Shown here one piece after another: positions 47,127 to 57,900 of a DNA stretch of 64,000 nt. A program made the translations under genes and the position numbers. The notes beneath the pieces are model-generated. The model was not told where the DNA came from and ran no database searches. It saw only the letters and a list, made by a program, of their open reading frames with translations. The stretch is taken from the NCBI GenBank assembly GCA_905221605.1, contig CAJNDS010002194.1, forward strand, positions 78,501-142,500, given 5' to 3'. Each line of letters opens with the position of its first letter. The first letter of the stretch is position 1. The stretch is from Symbiodinium natans. Lineage: Eukaryota; Sar; Dinophyceae; Suessiales; Symbiodiniaceae.

Positions 47127-47691
47127 ACCCTAGACCCTAAACGCCAAACCCCAAAGCGCAGCTCCCTGGATCTTGTGACGATGTTCGTGGTCAGTTCCTC
47201 CACAGGAGGTTCCTAAACCCTAATCCCTAAACCCGAAACCCTAATCCCTAAACCCTAAACCCTAAACCCTAATTGAACCCTAAACCCTAAACCCCAAGCC
47301 CAACACCCAAACCGTGGAACTGCGCAGTCTCCCCTAAACCCTAAACCCTCAAAGGAGCGCCGGCCATGCGGCTTAGTCTTGGTTGTTGAAGATGAGAAAC
47401 AAGGCCCTAAGCCTGTACTAAGAGGTTCGTGGATAGTTGTAAGCGGGGTTATAAGTAGATAACTATACTTATTTCTTTTTTTTTTTGGGGGGGGGGGGGG
47501 GGTACTCACAACCCTACTTTTCACTACCCATGAACCTACCAGCAAACCCTAAACCCTAAACCCTAAACCCTAAACCCTAAACCCAAAACCCAAAACCCTG
47601 CAACCCAAACCCTAAACCCTAATCCCTAAACCCTAAACCCTAAACCCTAAACCCTAAACCCTAAACCCTAAACCTCGGCCGCGGTTGCAAG

Positions 47692-47768
47692 GTTTGGAAG
47701 GCGTCGAAAGAACATGTTCTAATGCACCTGCTTCTTGCCGACGTCCACTGGGCGCCCATCAAGCCGAG
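47692..47768 (+). CDS. Candidate exon, unknown protein
   Basis: It follows GTTGCAAG and reads VWKASKEHVLMHLLLADV then HWAPIKP, ending CCGAG|GTGTCT. The two leftover bases fit the next island at 48,309 (giving R, then HGLGQ...). Confidence 0.5.
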
Positions 47769-48308
47769 GTGTCTGACGTGGTTTCCATGGGGGGTTCCTA
47801 AACCCTAAACCCTAAACCCTAAACCCTAAACCCTAAACCCTAAACCCTAAACCCTAAACCTTAAGCCCCAAGCCCTAAACCCTAAACCCTCAGCCCTAAG
47901 CCCTAAACCCTAAACCCTCAACCTAAACCCGAGGCCTTGGCAGCTTTGGTACTGCACGTACTGGTTAGCTACCACAACTTTAGTTTCCGCGGCTCGTTTA
48001 GGGTTTAGGGTTGAGCGGTTTAGGGTTTAGGTTTTGGGGTTTGGGGTTTAGGGTTTCTACAGGTTGATTGTGGCTTTGTGCTTGGAGGGCAAGGCAGGGA
48101 AGTTGGATTCGAAAACATCCCTAAACCCTATCTGCTGGGTTCGCATGAAGAACGCAGGACTGCCCCATACCATCAATCCCTTTTTTGTTAAGCCCTAAAC
48201 CCTAAACCCTAAACCCTAAACCCTAAACCCTAAACCCTAAACCCTAAACCCTAAACCCTAAACCCTAAACCCAAAATTTACACCCTCAACCCACGAAACC
48301 CTGGCAAG

Positions 48309-48388
48309 GCACGGCCTTGGACAGAATGATCCGTCCCACGTCGTGTTGGTTGCCCCCCGTTTCACCAAAGCAAGGCGCACCTTGGGGG
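48309..48388 (+). CDS. Candidate exon, unknown protein
   Basis: It follows CTGGCAAG and reads HGLGQNDPSHVVLVAPRF then TKARRTLG; the donor lies within the following G run (GG|GTTTGG). In phase with 47,692-47,768. Confidence 0.5.
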
Positions 48389-48735
48389 GTTTGGGGTTTA
48401 GGGTTTGGGGTTTAGGGTTTAGGGTTTAGGGTTTAGGGGTTTAGGGGGTTTGGGGCTTTAGGGGTTTGAGGGGGTTGAGGGGGTTTAGGGGTTTAGGGGT
48501 TTAGGGGTTTAGGGGTTTAGGGGTTTAGGGGTTTAGGGTTTAGGGTTTAGGGTTTAGGGCTTCAAACTTGGGATAAAGTGTTGCCAGTTTAGGGGTTGGG
48601 GCTTCGGACTTAGGGTTCCAGACCCAAAGCTGCTTTACCCAAGGTTTTGGGTTTCGGGTTTAGGGTTTAGGGTTTAGGGTTTAGGGTTTAGCATGGCTCC
48701 TCATCTGCCTTGGACTGCTTTCTCTCTATAGGGGT

Positions 48736-48830
48736 CGGAATAATTATTGATAGTTTTCCCTTATGGTTCCTTCATAATTATGCTATAAGAACCCTCCAAA
48801 ACCCTATTCTAATCATGAAGGCCCCTATGG
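48736..48830 (+). repeat. MITE-like short repeat, family P5
   Basis: CGGAATAATTATTGATAGTT ... TTCATAATTATGCTATAAGA ... GGCCCCTAT; the copy most like that at 11.6 kb. Confidence 0.65.
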
Positions 48831-48917
48831 AAGATCCCTGATCAAGTTGTGTTGCTTTTGAGACCCGCCTTGCCCCACTCTCCCACACCCCCCCCGACCC
48901 CCCTCGAACCGCGGCAG

Positions 48918-49083
48918 GTATTTGCTCAGACCGAATGGCCTGCAGGACGGTGCTGAGCATGTGGGGTCCGTTACGAAGCGCATAGTTCCTGCTCTTCCCA
49001 CTACGGCTCCTACTACTGCTACTACGAGGTTCACCATTGAACAAGCCTTGTTTGGGCCTTATTTCTTCTTGGGGTTGGGGAAG
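48918..49083 (+). CDS. Candidate exon, unknown protein
   Basis: It follows GCGGCAG and reads YLLRPNGLQDGAEHVG... a T/A/P-rich stretch ... FTIEQALFGPYFFLGLGK, ending AAG|GTTTTG. The longest open exon (166 nt) of the region upstream of the kinase; in phase with the next island at 49,483. Confidence 0.55.
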
Positions 49084-49482
49084 GTTTTGGTGGAGGGGTG
49101 CTAAGCCCTAAACCCTAAAACCTACACCCTAAACCCTAAACCCTAAACCCTAAACCCTAAACCCTAAACCCTAAACCCTGCACCCAGCACGTTCCCCTCC
49201 TCACGATCGGTTTGAGTTGGGTGGGGTGGGGGGGGGGAAGCTTTACCTAAACCCTAAACCCGAAACCCTAGACCCTAAACCCCAAACGTTAAACCTAAAC
49301 CCTAAACCCTAAGGGCCCAACCCGGCTCCAGCTGGTGTGGAAACGCAGTGCAGTCACTTAGGGTGGAGTCCCCTCGTACGTTAGGGCCTAGGGTTTAGGG
49401 TTTAGGGTTTAGGGTTTAGTGTTCAGGGTTTAGGGTGAAGGGTTTTCGGTTTAGGGCCCTGGTATTGACTGGCCTTCGCAAG

Positions 49483-49547
49483 ATTGCCAAAGCCCAAACA
49501 AATGAGGGCCATGAGCAGCACAACGTGCTCCATCTTGCGAAAGACCC
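49483..49547 (+). CDS. Candidate exon, unknown protein
   Basis: It follows TTCGCAAG and reads IAKAQTNEGHEQHNVLHL then AKDP, with a GA-type donor (ACCC|GAACCC). Confidence 0.45.
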
Positions 49548-50873
49548 GAACCCTATCTTGGAACCCTGACTCCCAAACCCTCGCATGACGCTAAATCACC
49601 TAACCTGCAATCCCTCAACCCCTAACCTTAAATTAAACCTGGCAAGCCTCGCACCATGGATTCAATCCAAAGCTCTCCTTCTCCACCTCCCTGCGGCCTG
49701 CAGGTATGGTTCTTGTGCGTCAAAGGCGCCACACCCCAGGTGTTGCACCTCGGCGCCGTCTTCCCTCAGTTCTTCAAGGGCTTTTGGGCTGTAGAGCGCT
49801 TTAAGATCCCGAAGCCCTGGTTTAGCGTTTGGGTTTGACTTGGAATACTTGGAATAAACGTTAACACTTTCAAGTTGTGTGGGCCTTAATGCACTAATTC
49901 CTGCATAACCCCGTGCGTCCATAGAAGTTACAGTCTTCTAGCCCCCCCCCCCCCCCCCCCAAGAAAAAAAAAAAACACTCCAAACCCGCAACCCGAAACC
50001 CGAAACCCGACACCCGAAACCCGAAACCCTAAACCCCAAACCCTAAAATCCTATAGGTTTAGGGTTTAGGGTTGTGTGTTCCGAGGGATCACTTTCTTTT
50101 GGACCTCGGCCGCCGCGGTGCGCTGCGGTGGGAGCTCCAGGACAGCTACAGAATTTCGCAGCCCGGCCCGTGGAGGGCTTGGGGGTGTCAAGGGCTCCTG
50201 GATTTAGGGTCTAAGTTTAGGGTTTAGGTTTAGTTTTTAGGGTTTAGGGTTTAGGGTTTAGGGTTTAGGGTTTAGGGTTTAGGGTTTAGGGTTTAGGGTT
50301 TAGGGTTTAGGGCTGCTGTTATCGGGTTTGGGGTTTGGGGGTCTGGGTTACGTTTAAGGGCGGTACCAGGACTCCGGCTCTAGAATCACGCGTGCCCTCC
50401 CCGCTATTTTTCTTTTGTGTGTGGTGAGGTTAGTTTTCCGAGCCCTAAGCCTTAAACCCTAATCCCTTAACCCCAAACCCCCAGACCTGCAAAATTCTCA
50501 GATGCGGTTTATGTGAGTCTCTGGAAACACACATGTGCCCCAGCTTGCCGGGAGCCTACCGAATCCCGAGTTCTCAACCAACCCCTGCCCGCCCAACAAA
50601 GGGTTTAGGTTTTAGGTTTTAGGGTTTAGGGTTTAGGGTTTAGGGTTTAAGTTTAGGGTTTAGGGTTTAGGGTTTAGGGTTTAGGTTAAGGTTTTAGGCT
50701 TCATGCCTTAACCGCGGCCTCCCGGAACCTTGCCCATAGGCCCCTCCAACAGAATCCTTCGCCAACCTCCCTCAACCCTAAACCCGAAACTCGAAGCCCG
50801 AAACCCGAAACCCCAAACCCTAAACCCTGAACCCTGAACCCTAAACCCTAAACCCTAAATCCTAAACCCTAAG

Positions 50874-50947
50874 CTTTGGCCAAGGAAAGACTGCCAAGGT
50901 CAAGGCGGTCAAGGAATCCCAGCAGCTGAGGGCTCTATCTCCAATCG
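50874..50947 (+). CDS. Candidate exon with glycine-loop-like sequence
   Basis: It reads FGQGKTAKVKAVKESQQLRA then LSPI. It resembles a nucleotide-binding glycine loop, but the kinase chain further right has its own beta1-3 exon (52,225), so this belongs to an upstream part of the protein or is coincidental. Confidence 0.35.
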
Positions 50948-51394
50948 TGTACACCCGAAACTCTGAACCCCCCAAGACCCTAAACCCTAAACCCTAAACC
51001 CTGAACCCTGAACCCTAAATCCCAAGACCCTAAACCCCAAACCCCAAACCCCAAACCCCAAACCCCAAACCCCAAACCCCAAACCCCAAACCCCAAACCC
51101 CAAACCCCAAACCCAGCAAAGCCCTACATGGACTAAACCCGAAACCCAAAACCCCTCAAAAGGGACCCTGGGCTCAACCCCCGTCAACCCTAAACCCTAA
51201 ACCCTAAACCCTAAACCCTAAACCCTAAACCCCAAACCCCAAACCCTAAACCCTAAACCCCTTGCTTGAAGCTGCGGCTCTTGTGACAGTCCGGTCGGTC
51301 CTGAGTGCGACCCCCCGGGACGTTAGGTGCCCTCCCACACTTCGGCCTGGGGGGGCATCATGTCGGTTCGGTGCCTAGGCTTGGGTGTTGATTT

Positions 51395-51600
51395 AGGGTT
51401 TAGGGTTTAGGGTTTAGGGTTTAGGGTTTAGGGTGTTAGGGTTTTAGGGTTTTAGGGTTTTAGGGTGTTAGGGTGTTAGGGTTTAGGGTTTTAGGGTGCT
51501 AGGGTGTTAGGGTGTTAGGGTGTTAGGGTTTTAGGGTTTTAGGGTGCTAGGGTGTTAGGGTGTTAGGGTGCTAGGGTGTTAGGGTGTTAGGGTGTTAGGG
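51395..51600 (+). repeat. Mixed heptamer/octamer telomere-like array
   Basis: TTTAGGG units pass into TGTTAGGG, TTTTAGGG and TGCTAGGG octamers, the mirror image of the 46.8 kb array. Confidence 0.9.
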
Positions 51601-51974
51601 TCCCAAAACCCCCAAACCCCAAGCCAAGAATGGCCAAGAGCAGGAGCAGTTTTTTCGGGCGTTGCGGTGACGCCGTTGTCAAACCTCCCAAAAGTGCTGC
51701 AGGACCCGGGCCGGGTGTTTAGGGTTTAGGGTTTGGGGATTTGGGATAGCTGGAATAACTTTCGTATGTTCAAGGTACCTAAGGTTACTGTGGGGTTATC
51801 GCAGCTTTCTTCCATGTTGTGCTGCCAAAGGCCACTTCCGGTCTTAAAGCGGCACGGGGGGGGGGGGGGGGGGGTGGGTTTTAGGACTTAGGGTTTAGGG
51901 TTCGGCCTTTCGTGGAGCAGAACATTCGTGCGAGGCCTTCTTTGAATGCGGCCCGTCAGATTTTTTTCTTGCAG

Positions 51975-54900
51975 AAAGCTGATCAGGCGAATTCACGGGT
52001 GCCAGGGTTCATGGTGGGTATGCCTCAGGAAAGGTCGGGCATGGGGCCTTAGGGTTTACGTGCATTGCCGAACCAGCCCGGGTAGGCCTGTGTGTGATGT
52101 TTCTTGTCAGGGTAACCCCCGAACGTTGCGCAGATTTTCAAGAGTCAGTGTGGACTCAAATGAAAGGGATCCCTCTCATTTCTTTCGGAAAGCCCAAGGT
52201 TTGCCAAGTGGGTGTCATGCAAAGTACACCCTCAACCTTACTAGTTCTTACAGCTCGTATGAGAAAGCTGTTGACGAGGACGGCAAAGACATGATGCACA
52301 TCCATCATGTCCATGACTTCACCACGGTGGCTGCAAAGGTGGGGACCGCCTGCAGGGTGTAGGGCCTGGGACGCTATTTACCTACAGTTTTATGGGTTCT
52401 ACCTACTAATTTCAGGGGTAGTTGCTACTAACCTGTAGGTACATAGCGTCCCAGGTAGGGTTAAGAGTTCATGTTTAGGGTTCAGGGTTTTGGCACCCGC
52501 CCCCCCCCCCCCCCCCGCCCCTTCACTTTTGTAGGTTCCGCGCTGTCAGGCCCGGTAACATGGCCTCCTGGTCAGCTCTCCAAATCATGATCCTGTTCTT
52601 ATTTGCCACCGTGTGCTAGGGATTCTCTAAATCATGTGTGGGTAACCTATTTTTTAAGTCTCTGCATTATGATAGAAAGCCAGAAAAAGGGGGACCGTCA
52701 TCTCGGAGAAATTTTGCTTGCAAGTCCTAAAGCAGGCAGGGTTTAGGGTGAAGGATGGTGGCCTTTAATCTGTGTGTGCAAGTACAGGAGCCAACATGTT
52801 GGCCAATATTGTGCAACGCTAACATGAGCTACCTAAATGCCCGTTCTAACCAAAGCCTGAGCTCCAAACCCCCTTGAAGCCCTGAATGAATCTAGCCGGC
52901 TCGGGAATTCGGGATGTAGGTACACTGGATACTCCCTTAAAAGTGTGTTTACAGGGAGGTATAGGGTACCGAATCCCCTCAGTCCAAAAACAACCCTAAA
53001 CCCTAAACCAGTAGAACCTGCAAGCAATAGCCCCAAAATTTTCCCCAGGTAGGCCCTTGGGACATTGTGTTTTTCCCTCACTTGGCTTTAAGAGGATCAA
53101 ATTTGGGAGTTTTTTTTTTCAGCGGGTGTTATCCGAGTTCCCAGGTCTGGACCAAGAACAATCCGGATGTGGTCCGGAAAGAAGCGGAGTTCATGCAAGC
53201 GCACCTGGGATCCGTTTAGGGTTTAGGGTTTTGGGTGTTGGGGGTTTTAGGGTTTAGGGTTTAGGGTTTAGGGGTTCAGGGTTTAGGGTTCCGGGTTTAG
53301 GGTTTAGGGTTTATGGGTTCAGGGTTTAGGGTTTGGTTTGTTGGGGCCCTGGGATCCTAAGGGTTCAGGGGAACGGGGGTTGGGGGGTTTGGGGGTTCAG
53401 GGTTTAGGGTTTGGTTGTTTGGGGCCTGGGGTTTAGGGTTTTAGAGGTCTTTGGGTTTAGTTTAGGAGCTTCGTGGGTATAGGATTTAGGATTCAGGCGC
53501 GCTCTTTGGGCTAAGCGGGGTGACATGCGGATAGACAAGGGACATGTGGGCAAGTAAACGGAAGTGGAACCTGTGTGGTTTGGGATGTAAACCCTACAGA
53601 TTGAACTTAGCCGTAAACCCTGCACCCTAGAACACCTTTCTGGGAACTTGTTCTTTATACAAAACCCTACCTCATCAAATGGGCGCCCTATTTCAGAAAC
53701 TCCCCCTCCCGCACACCGAATGATGGTCAAATTCCTCTGGGTGCCTGCCTCTCTGTTTCTTTTACGGTCAGGATGGTTTGGGGGTTTTCTGCGTGCACAG
53801 CGGTGCCCAGTGAAGTCGCAGCATCTGAGGGCCGCGGGACACCCGAACGTCTCAGTGATGCTGGGCATGTTCGCGTCTTCCATTCGAGGTGCGGCGAGGG
53901 CAGGGGGACAAAATCCTAAACCCTAAGCCCCAAGCCCTAAACCCTAAACCCGAAACCCTAAACCTTAAACCCTAAAGTCCATTGAGCCCGACACGCACAT
54001 TATGAGGTGCTGACATGAGCCGGAAAGGCAAGGGAACCTAGGGTTTGAACCCTACATTGGGTTGTTCGAAAGCCTTTGGGTTCTCAAGGCTGCGCAGAAC
54101 CTGCTGCAATCGATAACCACAAGAAGGGCCCCGTAGTTTCGAGCAGATGCTTCGCCAGAGCTGCCTCGAACCACCTGAGGCTTGATGTTACAAGTTTAGG
54201 GTTTAGGGTTTAGGGTTTAGGTTTTAGGGTTTAGGAAGGCGGGTTATGGGTACTCCAAGTAAGGTCAGAACGAGGTTCAGGTTTTGCGGCTGCAACGGAG
54301 GTTGCTTTGCCCTTCAGGGCTTGAGGTTATGCCCTGAACCCTACACCCTGAACCCTAAACCCTAAACCCTAAACCCTAAACCCTAAACCCTAAACCCTAA
54401 ACCCTAAACCCTAAACCCGACGGAATTGGGATCCACAATGGCGCTATGATTAAAGTTGACGCTGTAGGGCCTGGGATGCCGGACCTGGGTTGTTGTGTCT
54501 GGAGTGCAAACCCTCAATCAACCCTAAACCCCAAACCCCAAACCCTAAATCCAAAGCCCAAAACCCTAAGCCCTAAAGCCCAAACCCTAAACCCCAAACC
54601 CCAAACCCCAAACCCCAAACCCTAAACCCTAAACCCCCAAAACCCAATAACACCCCAAAAGCCGCCTGAACCCCTCAACCCTTGCCGCAGTTGGCGAAGA
54701 GCAGCGGCCGGAGGCAGGAGACACCTGAAGACCTGAAAACTCTCAGAGTTTTTTTGGGGTTTAGGGTGTAGGGTTTAGGGTTAAACCCTAAACCCTAAAC
54801 CCTAAACCCTAAACCCTAAACCCTAAACCCTAAACCCTAAACCCTAAACCCTAAACCCTAAACCCTAAACCCTAGGTTTGGGGTTTTAGGTTTTTGAGTT

Positions 54901-57900
54901 TTAGGTTTCACGCTTCTAGGGTTCAAAGGTTCCAGGCTTGATCCTTGGAACCCCTAAACCCTGGGATTGTTCCGGGGGTTTAGGGGGTTCAGGGGGTTTA
55001 GGGGGTTTAGGGGGTTTAGGGGGTTTAGGGGGTTTAGGGGGTTTAGGGGGTTTAGGGGGTTTCGGGGGTTTGGGGGTTTAGGGCTTCGGGGTTTAGGGTG
55101 TTTAGGGTTTGAACCACTGTTGACCGAACTCTTCAAACCCAAATGCTACCTGGAGTAACCGTCACATACGTTTAGACAAGGGAGGACCTTTTTTAAGAAA
55201 TCAAGGTTACTCTAGGTAAGCCCTGAACCCTAACCCTAAACGACACTCTTGGCAGATTCGTTGGGTGATGGTGATGGAGCTCTACACGGGGGGCGATGCG
55301 CCTCGTTTGCTTTGCTCCGCTTTCAGCCTAAGGCTTGCGGGCTTGAGGTTTCATTCGCATTTGGAGTTTACGTTTACGGGTTTACAACCAAAGCTTTGCT
55401 TCTGTTGTTTGTTTTTAGGTTGAGGGGAGGTAGGGAGGGGTGGGGGAACCCGTGTTGTGTGTTTTGCTGTTCTGTGGGTGCTCTGCGTTGTGGAATGATG
55501 CTTTGTTGTTGTTTTTTGTGGGCGAGCGGGCGAATGAGTGGGTGGGCCTCGTCGGCAGCCTGCTAGCCAAAGCCAAAACGCGTCCCTGCACCCGGAGCTA
55601 AGAACAAGATGCACCCCGCAGCCAAAAGCGCCCTGTGCTTCTGTTGCTCGAGGGCGGTCGGATGAGTGAGACAACCCGCCGCAACGGAATGCAATGTGGA
55701 ACGGCAACGCAGAGCGGATTGCCATGCGGGTTGCCATGCGGAACGCAATAAAGAATGCTATGAGGAACACAATCAGCCATGCAAAGCAGCACGAAGTGGA
55801 ACGGAGCGCGGAACAGAAGGCAGTGCGAACATAATGTAATGCAAGGGGGTGCAGCGCCAGAATAACACGCGGTAAAGCTTTTCTCCCTTTAAGGCTCTGG
55901 CAATACGGCGCCCATCTAGTCGAAATGCCCAAAGCCAAACTAGACTAATTAGCTTCGTTTATAGGGTTGGGACACTCGAAAGCCCACTGAGGTCTAGGCT
56001 TGACGGTCGGGTATTCAGCGCTTTAAGCCAAAACTCCGAAAACTCCCGAAACCCCCCAAACCCAAAAAATCCCAAACCACTAAACAAGCCTGGCTGCAAC
56101 GTGGTACATTGGGTCAGAAAAGTTTCGGGTGCACAGGTTCCTTTTTGAGAGTCTAGAAAGAAGCTTACTTCAACAACCCTATGGCCTAAACCCTAAACCC
56201 TAAGCCCGAAACTCTAAATCCTAAACCCCAAGCCCTAAACCCAACTGTCCCCAATTTGGTGTCAAATCCTACCCCTATTGCGCGCCATGCCAAGCTTGTT
56301 TGTGGTGTGTTGGGGAGGTTCAGGGTCTAGGGGTGTTAGGGCGTTTGGGAGTTCAGGGGTTTAGGGTTTTAGGGCTAGGGGTTTAGGTGTTTGGGGTTTA
56401 GGTTTGGGGTTTGGTGTCTTGGGATTTTAGGGTTTAGTGTTTGGGCTTCTTCCATCGTAAAGACTCTGAAGAGTCTCCCATCGCTGAATAGAGCCCAACA
56501 TCCCTTAAGCAGAAGCCCCTGACTTGTTAAGCCCTCGCTCCAACTTGGAGGTTCATGGGTAGATTTATCTGGGGCAAGAAGCAGGGTAACTGTAGCCATA
56601 AGTGGATACAACCCTAATTGGGATCATTCAGCCATCCGTATAACTATACCTATCACTATACTTAACACTATACTTAGAACCATGCTTAAAAGTATGCTTA
56701 ACTATACTTACAACTATACGTATGGCAGACTTAAGCTACACTTATGATTGCCCATGCCTTTGCCAAGAGGTGCATGAGCACGTCCTCTCTGGCGTTATGA
56801 GCAGGCTCGTACCTCAAACCCGACGCCCGAAACCCCGAACCTGATTAGGGTCCCGGGCTTCGAGTTGATCCAAGGTTTATGAAGAAGGGTTATAAGAATT
56901 TTGAGGGTTTAGGGTTAAGGGTTTAGGGTTTAGGGCTTAGGGTTTAGGGTTTACCCTGATGGTTTCAGGGTTTCTCAGCTGGGTCGTTATTTGGGGTTCT
57001 GCAGTTCTGCACTTCTGCAGGATGCTTTGGATGGGTTTGGGGGGTTGGTTCAGGGTTTCTGGGCTTAGGATGGCTTAGGCGCTTTGTGGAAGGAGGCTCC
57101 GGGTGCGGAGTTTGTGTCGCAAGGGTGGAGGTGCTGGGGTTCCTTGTTTTGGGGTTTAGGGTTTAGGGTTTAGGGTTTAGGGTTTAGGGTTTAGGGTTTA
57201 GGGTTTAGGGTTTAGGGTTTAGGGTTTAGGGACGGGTTTCCTTTGAGCAAGCCTTGGGGTTTACTCCCCTCTCAGGGGGTTGGGACGTCCCTTCTTAAGG
57301 AACCCCCTGAAACCCTTCACCCCCTAAACCCTAAGCCCTGAACGCTCAACCCTAAACCCTCAACCCTCAACCCTCAACCCTAAACCCTAAACCCTAAACC
57401 CTAAGCCGCACTCGGACAGCGTTAGGAGAAGAAACCCTAAACCCTAAACCCTAAACCCTAAACCCTAAACCCTAAACCCTAAACTCTAAACCCTAACCCT
57501 TAACCCTAAACCTTGGACCTCGGAGCAGAAAGAGCTGGGACTCAGAGCCTCTCGCAAGACAAGAGTGGAAGACCGGTGCTCGAAATGGATGTCGTGTTCA
57601 AGCTTTGTCAGGGTGTTAGAAACCCTAAACCCTAAACCCTAAACCCTAAACCCTAAACCCTAAACCCTAAACCCTAAACCCTAAACCCTAAACCCTAAAC
57701 CCTAAACCCTAAACCCTAAACCCTAAACCCTAAACCCTAAACCCTAAACCCTAAACCCTGAACCCTAAACCCTAAACCCTGAACCCTAAACCCTAAACAC
57801 TGAACCCTGAACCCTGTGCCTTGGAACCCAGGCAGGTCATGAGCGAGGTCCTCTTCGGCGTCTCATCCGCCCTTGCGCACCTCCATTCCTTGAAAATCGT

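Noticed and set aside
54954-55158. NPLNPLNPL / FRGFRGFRG frames
   Set aside because: Products of a GGGTTTAGG-type tandem repeat; no unique sequence.
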